Positions 1 to 7,047 of a stretch of DNA of 64,000 bases are shown here, in pieces. How positions within the stretch are numbered: position 1 is the stretch's first letter; the number at the start of each line of letters is the position of its first letter. The DNA lies in assembly GCA_017463615.1 (NCBI GenBank), contig JAFTOU010000028.1, positions 1-64,000 on the forward strand. Direction: 5' to 3'. The DNA is from Alistipes sp. GTDB taxonomy: Bacteria > Bacteroidota > Bacteroidia > Bacteroidales > Rikenellaceae. The notes beneath the pieces were generated by a model. The model worked only from the letters and a program-made list of their open reading frames with translations. It was not told where the DNA came from and ran no database searches. The position numbers were made by a program, and so were the translations under genes.

Positions 1-83
1 CAACAATGGCTGTACGCTTTAGTACTATCCATCGTTGCCACTTTTTGCCGAGCGTTGTAACTGCACCACTTTGACGATAAAAT
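1..83. repeat. R1 nested-palindrome element, copy a (cut by the window edge)
   Basis: This is the right-hand part of the R1 family. It has the inner stem CAACAATGG / CCATCGTTG around the conserved GTACGCTTTAGTAC loop, and it ends with the outer arm GACGATAAAAT. The left outer arm and the upstream gene lie outside the window. It is followed by the usual R1 tail with two GTGCAA words. Other copies are at 6755, 12550, 25400 (degenerate), 51336, 58278 and 61032. Confidence 0.8.
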
Positions 84-153
84 GGTGCAAGGAATAACCG
101 ACGGTGCAAGCCACACCCCTAAACATCGTCGCCTTTGGCGATACCTCTGAAAA

Positions 154-186
154 GCTAACAGCTAATAGCTAACCGCTAATAGCCAA
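154..186. repeat. R3 short tandem GCTAATAGC units
   Basis: Several imperfect copies of a 9-10 base near-palindromic unit (GCTAACAGC, GCTAATAGC, GCTAACCGC) lie in tandem. The same unit occurs at 12711, 15086, 17156, 17293, 25590, 32138, 51567, 58577 and 61311, nearly always in front of a promoter or at a gene's 3' end. It is preceded here by the small hairpin word TCGCCTTTGGCGA and by TACCTCTGAAAAGC, which recur at 17280, 32110 and 51540. Confidence 0.75.
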
Positions 187-223
187 AAAAAATGGAAATT
201 TATCCAAAACTTCCATTTTTTTT
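185..223. terminator. A/T-rich hairpin in front of the HAD gene promoter
   Basis: The arms AAAAAAAATGGAA and TTCCATTTTTTTT are perfectly complementary, with an A run at one end and a T run at the other, so the hairpin could terminate transcription in either direction. It lies directly upstream of the -7 element at 226. Equivalent hairpins stand before the promoters at 14901 (minus) and 17358. Confidence 0.6.
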
Positions 224-225
224 AC

Positions 226-233
226 TATCTTTG
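226..233 (+). promoter_or_regulatory. Bacteroidetes -7 promoter element for a leaderless gene
   Basis: TATCTTTG fits the Bacteroidetes consensus TAnnTTTG. Only four bases separate it from the ATG at 238. With the usual start point a few bases after this element, the mRNA would begin at or next to the start codon. No clear -33 TTTG is visible; that region falls inside the A/T hairpin. Confidence 0.65.
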
Positions 234-237
234 TAAT

Positions 238-1086
238 ATGGAGAAGTCTAATAATAAGTTTACGGTAGCTCTGATCTACGATTTTGATGGTACGCTGTCG
301 GCGGGAAATATGCAGGAGTATAACTTTATTCCGGCGGTAGGGAAGAGTAATAAGGAGTTTTGGAGCGAGGCAAATAGTCTTGCTGAGGAGCAGGATGCAG
401 ATCAGATTCTGACATATATGGCTCTGATGATTCGTCAGGCGAAGGCGAAGGGTATCTCGCTGCGTCGTGAGGCGTTTCAGGAGTGTGGCCGCGATGTGGA
501 GCTTTATCCAGGTGTTATGGAGTGGTTTGACCGCATAAATAGCTATGGCGAGCAGCGCGGAATAAAGATTGTCCACTATATCAACTCGTCGGGTCTGAAG
601 GAGATTATTGAGGGTACAGCTATTGCCGATAAGTTCCAGAAGATTTACGCCTGCTCGTTCCTATATAATATAGATGGTATCGCCTACTGGCCCGCTGTGG
701 CTGTGAACTATACGAATAAGACCCAGTTTATCTTCAAAATCAATAAGGGTGTAGAGTCTGTCTACGACACCAAGCTGGTGAATAAATATATGGAGGAGCG
801 CCAGCGCCCAGTGCCATTCTCGCGTATGATATATGTGGGCGACGGTACGACCGATATCCCTTGTATGCGCCTTGTTAAGAACTTCGGCGGACACTCCATC
901 GCCGTCTATAACCCAAAGGATAAGGCAAAGCGCAGTGAGATGAATACCCTTATCCGCGACAACCGCGTAAACCATGTCTGCCCAGCCGACTACACCGATG
1001 GCTCGGAGATAGATACCGTAGTAAAGGCTATTATTGATAAATGCCTTGCCGACTACAATGTAGAACTGCTTGAGATAGCTAAGTAA
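238..1086 (+). CDS. HAD-superfamily phosphatase
   Basis: A 282-residue cytosolic hydrolase of the haloacid dehalogenase superfamily. Motif I, DFDGTL, is at residues 15-20 with both catalytic aspartates. A Ser that can serve as motif II follows HYINSS near residue 120. Motif IV is GDGTTDIP near residues 201-208, a form typical of phosphoserine-phosphatase-like members. The substrate cannot be told from sequence. The gene stands alone, with its promoter immediately before the ATG and a hairpin spanning its stop codon. It has no signal peptide. The ATG at 238 is chosen because it lies just after the promoter and eight codons before the first conserved strand. Confidence 0.88.
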   Translation: MEKSNNKFTVALIYDFDGTLSAGNMQEYNFIPAVGKSNKEFWSEANSLAEEQDADQILTYMALMIRQAKAKGISLRREAFQECGRDVELYPGVMEWFDRINSYGEQRGIKIVHYINSSGLKEIIEGTAIADKFQKIYACSFLYNIDGIAYWPAVAVNYTNKTQFIFKINKGVESVYDTKLVNKYMEERQRPVPFSRMIYVGDGTTDIPCMRLVKNFGGHSIAVYNPKDKAKRSEMNTLIRDNRVNHVCPADYTDGSEIDTVVKAIIDKCLADYNVELLEIAK

Positions 1087-1102
1087 CTTAACTATCTCAA
1101 GC
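1068..1102. other. Long hairpin spanning the stop codon of the HAD gene
   Basis: GCTTGAGATAG (1068-1078) pairs perfectly with CTATCTCAAGC (1092-1102). Inside, after one mismatch, TAAGT pairs with ACTTA. The left arm encodes the last residues of the protein and the TAA stop sits in the stem. The plus-strand tail is a run of A, not T, so this is not a textbook terminator for the gene; it may protect the mRNA 3' end. Confidence 0.6.
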
Positions 1103-1117
1103 AAAAAAAAAGTATTT

Positions 1118-1239
1118 ACATTCCCTCCAAACCTCCCTTTGTCAAAGGGAGGCTTAGTCGCAAAAACAGTCTAACTAAGTAAGACTATTTTTGCTCTGGG
1201 TGCGCGAATGATAGGTGTACAAGGCTAACGCAGTATAGA
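1118..1239. repeat. R5 two-hairpin intergenic repeat, copy 1
   Basis: Hairpin 1 is CCTCCCTTT-GTC-AAAGGGAGG (1132-1152). Hairpin 2 runs from CAAAAACAGTCT to AGACTATTTTTG (about 1160-1193). A tail containing GGCTAACGCAGTA follows. The second copy, at 27424-27640, shares the order ACATTCCC, CTTAGTCGCAAAAAC-like core and GGCTAACGCAGTA, but its first hairpin loop holds an insertion. The 182-base gap between the HAD gene and the tandem cassettes holds this element and no gene. Confidence 0.7.
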
Positions 1240-1268
1240 AATAAATAATAATTTATATTTATTAGGTT

Positions 1269-1928
1269 ATGAGGAGGCTTAAACTACTATTAGTATTAAC
1301 GCTTCTGCTTTCTGGTACCGTTATAGCGCAGGAGCGACAGGTAGAGCATAGCGAGGATGGTCAGACGGTAACCGTCATCCGCACTCTACCAAAGCGTATT
1401 GACCAGCACAACTTTCGTGTTGGCGTGGGAACTATGTCATTCTCAACGCTTTTATACCATCTCTCTTATGCCGATACGGGCGGTCCTTTTACCTTCCGCG
1501 AGAGTGTTAAGGATGCTGAAACATACCTTACAAATAGCTTCTTCACGGGTGTCTACTCTCTGAACTATAGCTACCACTCGCGTCGCTGGTTGCAGTGTGG
1601 TGGTACGGTAAATTTCTGGGCTATAACGCAGTCTGAGCGCGATTGTGTGACAAATAATAAGGTTGAGAACTACTGCGATTGGGGTATGAGTATTATGCCT
1701 ACCTTCAGATTTATATACCTCTACCGCGAAAAGGTGCAACTCTACTCGTCTATCTCGGCAGGTATTGTCGTAGGTAATGTGAACCTAATGCCGTGCATTG
1801 ATGCTACGCTGATAGGTTGCTCGTTTGGTCGTAAGCTCTACGGTTTTGCGGAGTTGGGTCTGGGTACTGGCGGCTGGGGTCGCATAGGTATCGGTTATCG
1901 TTTTGATTCTAAAAAAGCTAAAAAGTAG
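1269..1928 (+). CDS. Small outer-membrane-barrel-like protein A1 (tandem cassette 1)
   Basis: A 219-residue exported protein with a Sec signal peptide (MRRLKLLLVLTLLLSGTVIA-QE). It is the first of three paralogues (2702, 4119), each followed by a lipoprotein gene. Shared landmarks are the N-terminal HNFRVGVG strand, SLNYSY, RRWLQCGGTVNF, IMPTFRFIY, YSSIS, IGCSFG, GFAELG and the C-terminal GWGRIGIGYRF. Alternating aromatic and polar residues, glycine-rich strands and a Phe near the C-terminus suggest a small outer-membrane beta-barrel of about eight strands. I recognise no named family, and function is unknown. Gene B1 begins six bases after the stop, so the two are co-transcribed. Confidence 0.8.
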   Translation: MRRLKLLLVLTLLLSGTVIAQERQVEHSEDGQTVTVIRTLPKRIDQHNFRVGVGTMSFSTLLYHLSYADTGGPFTFRESVKDAETYLTNSFFTGVYSLNYSYHSRRWLQCGGTVNFWAITQSERDCVTNNKVENYCDWGMSIMPTFRFIYLYREKVQLYSSISAGIVVGNVNLMPCIDATLIGCSFGRKLYGFAELGLGTGGWGRIGIGYRFDSKKAKK

Positions 1929-1933
1929 GAGGG

Positions 1934-2689
1934 TTGAGTATGAAAAAGTATATAATTTTAGCCTTGGTGGCACTTTTTAGTCTCAGTTCGTGCGTATTAG
2001 ACGATGGCACAACGCGCGACCCGAATAAGGCAAACGAGGTATTGGTGCGAAAGGTGATAAGTTCGCTATCTCCAACACTTCGCAATGTGAAGTATATCCT
2101 CTATGCCGATGCTGTTGTTGAGGGGCGAGAAAGCGATGCAAAGTTTATCAAGTCGCACTACTTTCCAAATGCGACCATTGAGACTGCTGACGATAAAATT
2201 ACAATCACCGAGTCTCTCTCTAATAATCAATCTATGCAGAGTGTTGTAACTACTGGCGGTGTAAAACTCACAGAGGGTGGTAGCTGGACTCTTGAGGAGG
2301 TTAGCGGAGATAAAACTATTTTGGTGGGCACATATACGGGTGTTCAGGGTGCGGAGTGCACATTTACAACAACCTATACCAACGGCAAGGAGGAGAGTGA
2401 GGATTATAGCGTAAAGATACTCTACAGCCTTGTTAGCAACGGTATTAAGATGAAGGTTTGGGGTGCAGGAGATATGGAGTTGAAGAGAAGTTATACCATG
2501 AGCTTCACTATTGACGACAATAACCCGCTGATACACTACTACAGTAATACAGGTGGTAGTAGAGATACCTTCTACTACATAAACTACTTCGGTGGAGCGA
2601 TGAACATAGCCTATACAGATCTTGTGGATAATACCTCGCGCGAGGTAAATATCCTCTTTGACGATGATGGCGACCATATTTATAACTAA
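1934..2689 (+). CDS. Lipoprotein B1 (tandem cassette 1)
   Basis: A 251-residue lipoprotein with signal MKKYIILALVALFSLSSC. The ATG at 1940 (codon 3 of the longest frame) gives the more usual n-region and may be the true start. Paralogues are at 3371 and 4778. The family shares an ILYADAVVEG-type segment near residue 60, EGGSWTLEE-type near 120, and a C-terminal (D)LVDNTSREVNI-type segment near 235. It looks rich in beta strand, but no named domain is recognised. Its constant pairing with the A-type protein suggests that the two act together at the outer membrane, which is inference. Confidence 0.8.
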   Translation: MSMKKYIILALVALFSLSSCVLDDGTTRDPNKANEVLVRKVISSLSPTLRNVKYILYADAVVEGRESDAKFIKSHYFPNATIETADDKITITESLSNNQSMQSVVTTGGVKLTEGGSWTLEEVSGDKTILVGTYTGVQGAECTFTTTYTNGKEESEDYSVKILYSLVSNGIKMKVWGAGDMELKRSYTMSFTIDDNNPLIHYYSNTGGSRDTFYYINYFGGAMNIAYTDLVDNTSREVNILFDDDGDHIYN

Positions 2690-2701
2690 AAAAATTGGGT
2701 T

Positions 2702-3361
2702 ATGAGGCGATTTATATTACTATTTTTAGTTCTGCTCTGCGGCACTGTTGCGGCGCAGAATCGTACGGTGACCCGCGAGGTTGATGAGAATGGAGTTGTT
2801 ACAATTACCAAATATATCCCTCGCTGCGATACAAGACACGATTTGCGATTGAGCATTGGTAGTGTGTCACTAATGTCTATGTTATACCTTGACGAGGGCT
2901 GGGGTCATGAGTATACCTCTATTTCGGCGTTGGACTTCCGTAACCAGATAAAGAGGGCAGATAGCTACTCCTCGGCAAAGTACTTTACGGGCGTTATTTC
3001 GCTCAGCTATGGCTACAATCTTCGTCGCTGGCTGCAGTTGGGTGGTACGGTAAATTTTGCCGCTATAACCGACTCTTATAAGGATAATATCACAAATGAG
3101 AGGGTTGAGAACCACAATAAATACTTCGGCAGTATAATGCCTACGGTGCGATTTATCTATTTCCGCCGCGAGAAGGTGCAGTTCTATTCATCCGTCTCCT
3201 TGGGTCTTACAATTACCAGCTATGAGCCGACTGTATGCTACGATGCTACACTGTTTGGCTGCTCGTTTGGTCGTAATCTGTTTGGTTTTGCCGAGATTGG
3301 CAACGGTATCGGCGGCTGGGGTCGCATAGGTATCGGTTATCGTTTTAATAGTAAAAAATAG
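2702..3361 (+). CDS. Small outer-membrane-barrel-like protein A2 (tandem cassette 2)
   Basis: 219 residues, signal peptide MRRFILLFLVLLCGTVAA-QN, and the same strand landmarks as A1 (HDLRLSIG, SLSYGY, RRWLQLGGTVNF, IMPTVRFIYF, YSSVS, FGCSFG, GFAEIG, GWGRIGIGYRF). The DNA of the last 12 codons is almost identical to A1 while the middle has diverged, which points to gene conversion or recent duplication. It starts 12 bases after B1; the 10 bases around both starts (GGTTATGAGG) are the same in A1 and A2. Confidence 0.8.
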   Translation: MRRFILLFLVLLCGTVAAQNRTVTREVDENGVVTITKYIPRCDTRHDLRLSIGSVSLMSMLYLDEGWGHEYTSISALDFRNQIKRADSYSSAKYFTGVISLSYGYNLRRWLQLGGTVNFAAITDSYKDNITNERVENHNKYFGSIMPTVRFIYFRREKVQFYSSVSLGLTITSYEPTVCYDATLFGCSFGRNLFGFAEIGNGIGGWGRIGIGYRFNSKK

Positions 3362-3370
3362 GTAGGAGGA

Positions 3371-4111
3371 GTGTTTATGAGAAGATTTTTTATAGTCACA
3401 TTTTTGGCACTGGCGACTCTTACTTCGTGCCGCTTGGAACCTAAGGGAACATCCAATGTTGATAGGTCTAAAGATTTGATATGCTTCAAGATATATAACT
3501 ACCTTGAAGCCATAGGTAAATACTCTAACTATATACTCTTTGCAGATGTGATGCTCAATGGTACTGAGGAGCAGCAGCAGGCAGTAACGCTTCTATATAC
3601 CTACTACTATCAGGTGGGTGAGGGTAGTGTTACCATCTATCCAAATGGAAGTGAAGATTATCAGCGATATGTTATAACCTCTGATGGCAAAAAACTCTCC
3701 GAGGGTGGACTTCTGGAGCTCAGGTACGAGATAGATGTAGATATGCAGTCCAAGGTGCTTGTCTCTGCTCGTGGCGTAGAGGGTAGCGAGCAGACATTCA
3801 GCTTTGACTATGGCAGAGAGGGCGATAAGGAGGATGTGGTTATCAAACCAACTTTCGGCTATAATATAGTGCCTTCTACCCCTGCAGAGATAGAGTTTTC
3901 GCTATATGGTAACGGTGTTATTGATGCAGGAAATCGTGGCGGTTATCGTATAGATTTTACTATAGATAGTAGCACGCCACTGACCTATGGTAATAGTATC
4001 CCGTATGAGTATAACTCTGGTCAGATGGATGTCACCTATAAAGATTTGATTGATAATAAGAGCAAACACTTTACTGTTAGTTACGCTCAGGGTGTAGAGG
4101 TTTATCAATAA
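3371..4111 (+). CDS. Lipoprotein B2 (tandem cassette 2)
   Basis: 246 residues, lipoprotein signal ending TLTSC near residue 20. The ATG at 3377 (MRRFFIVTF) is an equally good start. It keeps the family marks of B1 and B3: NYILFADVMLNG near residue 55, LSEGG near 115, and DLIDNKSKHFTV near the end. It is the most diverged of the three in the middle. It starts 9 bases after A2 and is followed 7 bases later by A3. Confidence 0.78.
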   Translation: MFMRRFFIVTFLALATLTSCRLEPKGTSNVDRSKDLICFKIYNYLEAIGKYSNYILFADVMLNGTEEQQQAVTLLYTYYYQVGEGSVTIYPNGSEDYQRYVITSDGKKLSEGGLLELRYEIDVDMQSKVLVSARGVEGSEQTFSFDYGREGDKEDVVIKPTFGYNIVPSTPAEIEFSLYGNGVIDAGNRGGYRIDFTIDSSTPLTYGNSIPYEYNSGQMDVTYKDLIDNKSKHFTVSYAQGVEVYQ

Positions 4112-4118
4112 TTTTACT

Positions 4119-4769
4119 ATGAAAAGGTTACAAATATTTATACTGCTGCTCTTTATCTCCGGCTCGCTTTGTGCTCAGGGCGTTGTTGTGCGTAGGGAGG
4201 TAGAGGGCGACTATCTGAAGATTACAAAGACCATCCCCGTATGGCAGAAAAGACACAATTTCCGCTTCAGTATCGGTAGCTACTCCTCTGTTTTAGACTA
4301 TTATCTGAGTACCGACTACTACGGCAATATGTCCAGCTTCAGCGACCAGGTAGACTCGGCAGGAAACTATACTACCGACCGCCGATTCTATGGACTCTAT
4401 TCGCTCAACTATACCTACCAGCCTTATCGTTGGTTTGAGGTGGGTGGTACACTCTCATTCGGTGCCACTACGCAGTCTCGCCGCCAGTTGGAGACAGATG
4501 CTAAGATTGAGGACTATAACTACTACGCCGTGGTGGTTATGCCTACCGTCCGCTTTACCTATATGAATAGGGGTATTGTGCAGCTCTACTCAGGCATCTC
4601 GCTCGGTGTTGCTTTTGGCTCAAAGGCTCCGGAGTTTACGGGCGATTGTACGCTTATAGGTTGCTCGGTGGGTAAAAAACTCTTCGGTTTTGCCGAGCTT
4701 GGCGCAGGTGTCGGCGGCTGGAGTAGGGTAGGTATCGGCTACCGCTTTGATATTAAGGGTAAAAAGTAG
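4119..4769 (+). CDS. Small outer-membrane-barrel-like protein A3 (tandem cassette 3)
   Basis: 216 residues, signal peptide MKRLQIFILLLFISGSLCA-QG. It keeps HNFRFSIG, SLNYTY, RWFEVGGTLSF, VMPTVRFTYM, LYSGIS, IGCSVG, GFAELG and the terminal GWSRVGIGYRF. It is less similar to A1 and A2 than those are to each other, so the order of duplication was probably A3 first, then A1/A2. Confidence 0.8.
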   Translation: MKRLQIFILLLFISGSLCAQGVVVRREVEGDYLKITKTIPVWQKRHNFRFSIGSYSSVLDYYLSTDYYGNMSSFSDQVDSAGNYTTDRRFYGLYSLNYTYQPYRWFEVGGTLSFGATTQSRRQLETDAKIEDYNYYAVVVMPTVRFTYMNRGIVQLYSGISLGVAFGSKAPEFTGDCTLIGCSVGKKLFGFAELGAGVGGWSRVGIGYRFDIKGKK

Positions 4770-4777
4770 GAGAGATT

Positions 4778-5491
4778 ATGAGAAAGTATATAATTTTAGC
4801 TTTAGTGGCGCTCTCTACCCTCAGCTCTTGCTCTGTGGAGAGTGGGTATAGACCTGCATTAAATAGTGTTGAGGCGCTGCTTTTTGATAATGTTACACGC
4901 AGCATAGATAACCCTATCGACGAGTCTAAATATATCTTCTATGCCGACGCACTGCTGCGCGGTAGTAACGCCGAGGTTGAGCAGCTGAAGAGTAAACGCC
5001 TCTTTGGTGTCACTGCAACCGTTGATGGTACAAGGGTCTTTATTGCTCGCAATGGCTCTAACGATGTCTATACCGTCGTTACAGATGGCACTGCTCTTGC
5101 CGAGGGCGGTGTGTGGCAACTTCTTACCAACGATGGCAAAGAGGGCGTGCAGAGATTGCTCTATACCTATACGGGCGTTGTGGGCTCTCCGCGTACGGTT
5201 AGCACCTTGGTAGAGGCTAATAAGAGTACGCACAACCTCACTATCCAGACCGTGCAGAGCGAGAATAATCTCTACTTCCAGGTCTTGGGCTCGGGAGATA
5301 TTCTGGGCTATGATTATGAGCTGCACTATACTATCAAGCAGGATGCTCCATTCTGTTACGATTATAATACCCGAGCACCTTACTGTGGCGAGGTAGAGAT
5401 AGATTATCGCGACCTTAATCGCAATACTTCGCACCATGTGCTCTTTGATGCTAAGAATGATATAGATAACCCATACCACTACTATTATTGA
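4778..5491 (+). CDS. Lipoprotein B3 (tandem cassette 3)
   Basis: 237 residues with lipoprotein signal MRKYIILALVALSTLSSC. The signal DNA is close to that of B1 although the mature parts differ. Family marks: YIFYADALLRG, AEGGVWQLL, DLNRNTSHHVLF. Its TGA stop overlaps the ATG of rdgB by one base (TGATG), so the housekeeping gene rdgB is translationally coupled to this surface cassette. Confidence 0.78.
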   Translation: MRKYIILALVALSTLSSCSVESGYRPALNSVEALLFDNVTRSIDNPIDESKYIFYADALLRGSNAEVEQLKSKRLFGVTATVDGTRVFIARNGSNDVYTVVTDGTALAEGGVWQLLTNDGKEGVQRLLYTYTGVVGSPRTVSTLVEANKSTHNLTIQTVQSENNLYFQVLGSGDILGYDYELHYTIKQDAPFCYDYNTRAPYCGEVEIDYRDLNRNTSHHVLFDAKNDIDNPYHYYY

Positions 5492-6072
5492 TGAAAAAAC
5501 TAATCTTTGCAACCAATAACGCCCACAAACTTAGCGAGGTGCAGGCACTGCTGGGCGACGCTTTTACCCTTGTTACACTCAAGCAGTGCGGCATTACTGA
5601 GGATATCCCCGAGACCTCCCCAACCCTTGAGGGAAATGCCCTGCAGAAGGCGCGCTATATATACGAAAAGTTGGGCTGCGACTGCTTTGCCGACGATACA
5701 GGTCTGGAGGTTACGGCTCTTGGTGGCGCTCCGGGTGTGCACTCGGCACGATATGCTACCGATGGCCACGACTTTGAGGCTAATAACCTGCTGCTGCTCA
5801 AGAATCTTGAGGGCGTAGCTGACCGCTCAGCACGATTTAGAACGGTTATTGCACTTATTCTGGATGGCAAGGAGTACCTCTTTGAGGGTATTGTAGAGGG
5901 CACTATCGCCACATCGCAGAGCGGCACGGAGGGCTTCGGCTACGACCCACTTTTTGTACCTTCGGGAGAAATTATTACCTTTGCGCAGATGAGCGCTGAC
6001 GCTAAGAACGCAATCTCGCATCGCGGACGCGCCGTGGCTAAACTTGTAAACTTTTTGAAGGTAGGTTCTTAA
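5491..6072 (+). CDS. rdgB: Non-canonical purine NTP pyrophosphatase (RdgB/HAM1)
   Basis: A 193-residue enzyme that hydrolyses ITP, dITP and XTP to monophosphates, keeping deaminated purines out of nucleic acids. The family signature LIFATNNAHKLSEV is at the N-terminus, followed by the DDTGLEV acidic motif near 70, GVHSARYA, and GFGYDPLFVP with SHRGRA near the C-terminus. Full length for the family. The ATG at 5491 is preferred over the in-frame TTG at 5488. It is the last gene of the cassette operon. Confidence 0.95.
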   Translation: MKKLIFATNNAHKLSEVQALLGDAFTLVTLKQCGITEDIPETSPTLEGNALQKARYIYEKLGCDCFADDTGLEVTALGGAPGVHSARYATDGHDFEANNLLLLKNLEGVADRSARFRTVIALILDGKEYLFEGIVEGTIATSQSGTEGFGYDPLFVPSGEIITFAQMSADAKNAISHRGRAVAKLVNFLKVGS

Positions 6073-6132
6073 ATAAGCCCAAAAGCGACCGAAACAGAAT
6101 TTACCCAAAAACAGAATAACATTTAACCTAAT

Positions 6133-6147
6133 TTATAGAACATACCT
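6133..6147 (+). promoter_or_regulatory. Leader motif shared with tdk
   Basis: The 15-mer TTATAGAACATACCT lies five bases before the folE start. The identical 15-mer is at 27661-27675, nine bases before tdk, and both are followed by an A/G-rich AAGA. No TAnnTTTG element is visible in either leader. Its role (promoter core or translation signal) is unknown. Confidence 0.4.
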
Positions 6148-6152
6148 TAAGA

Positions 6153-6755
6153 ATGGAAAATTATAAGAGAGAGGATATCTACAACGAGCAGACCCTTGAG
6201 CAGCTTGCCTATCACTATAAGGAGATACTTAAACTGCTGGGCGAGGATACTGAGCGCGAGGGGCTACTGAAGACCCCTATGCGCGTTGCTAAGGCATGGT
6301 CGTTCCTTACTAAGGGTTACGAGCAGGACCCTATTGAGATTATCCGCTCGGCGATGTTTAACGAGGAGTATCGCCAGATGGTGCTTGTCAAGGATATTGA
6401 GATTTTCTCCGTCTGCGAGCACCATATGCTGCCATTTATCGGTAAGGCACATGTGGCATATATCCCTAATGGCAAGATTACAGGCCTGAGCAAAATCGCC
6501 CGCGTTGTGGAGTGCTTCGCCCGCCGCTTGCAGGTTCAGGAGCGCCTTACCGTCCAAATCCGCGACTCTATCCAGGAGGCACTCAACCCCCTCGGCGTCG
6601 CCGTTGTTATAGAGGCATCCCACACCTGTATGCAGATGCGCGGCGTAGAGAAGCAGGACTCTGCCACCACCACCTCCGCCTTTACGGGTATCTTCTTGTC
6701 AGACCACAGAACTCGCGAGGAGTTTATGTCGCTGATTTCCCACCGCCTGAGGTAA
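6153..6755 (+). CDS. folE: GTP cyclohydrolase I
   Basis: 200 residues. It converts GTP to 7,8-dihydroneopterin triphosphate, the first step of tetrahydrofolate synthesis. The zinc and catalytic motif [18 protein letters not shown] is near residues 89-106. [21 protein letters not shown] follows, and then a C-terminal region with [14 protein letters not shown] that supplies the second zinc ligand. Complete length for a bacterial type IA enzyme. It is transcribed toward dfrA and thyA, which are convergent on the other side of an R1/R2 repeat. R1 begins at the stop codon. Confidence 0.96.
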   Translation: MENYKREDIYNEQTLEQLAYHYKEILKLLGEDTEREGLLKTPMRVAKAWSFLTKGYEQDPIEIIRSAMFNEEYRQMVLVKDIEIFSVCEHHMLPFIGKAHVAYIPNGKITGLSKIARVVECFARRLQVQERLTVQIRDSIQEALNPLGVAVVIEASHTCMQMRGVEKQDSATTTSAFTGIFLSDHRTREEFMSLISHRLR

Positions 6756-6884
6756 TTTTGTCGTGATAGCACGCCACCTACGGCACATCCCTTAAAAATC
6801 AGTCGCGGCTGTACGCTTTTAGTACTATCCGCGACTGATTTTTTTGCACGATGCACCGTATCTGGCGCACTCTGACGACAAAAT
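6755..6884. repeat. R1 nested-palindrome element, copy b
   Basis: Outer arms ATTTTGTCGT and ACGACAAAAT. Second arms run GCACGCC...TACGG against CCGTA...GGCGCAC. The inner stem is AAATCAGTCGCGG / CCGCGACTGATTT around GTACGCTTTTAGTAC. The outer and inner arms differ from those of other copies yet remain complementary. It lies between the convergent folE and dfrA genes, starting at the last base of the folE stop. Confidence 0.85.
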
Positions 6885-6924
6885 AGTGCAAGGGATAGAT
6901 GATGGTGCAAGCCGTGGCGCAACC

Positions 6925-7042
6925 TTAAAGGTTATTAAAGAAAATTAAAGGCTATTAAGGGTAGCGCAAACATTTTATACTGCGTAGCGTCGCGGAACGC
7001 GACCATTAGTAACCCTTAATACTCTTTAATTGCCCTTAATAA
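6925..7042. repeat. R2 TTAAGG palindrome, copy 1
   Basis: The left arm TTAAAG..CTATTAAGGG pairs with the right arm CCCTTAAT..CTTTAAT.GCCCTTAA. The centre carries the conserved GCGCAA, TACTGCGTAGCGTCGCG and CGACCATTAGTAACCC. It follows R1 directly and ends a few bases before the dfrA stop. Other copies are at 15021 (right half), 25477, 58444 and 61201. Confidence 0.8.
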
Positions 7043-7047
7043 AACGA

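Noticed and set aside
154-186. R3 tandem units as a possible CRISPR array
   Set aside because: Units are 9-10 bases, imperfect and contiguous, without 25-35-base repeats or spacers, and there are no cas genes.
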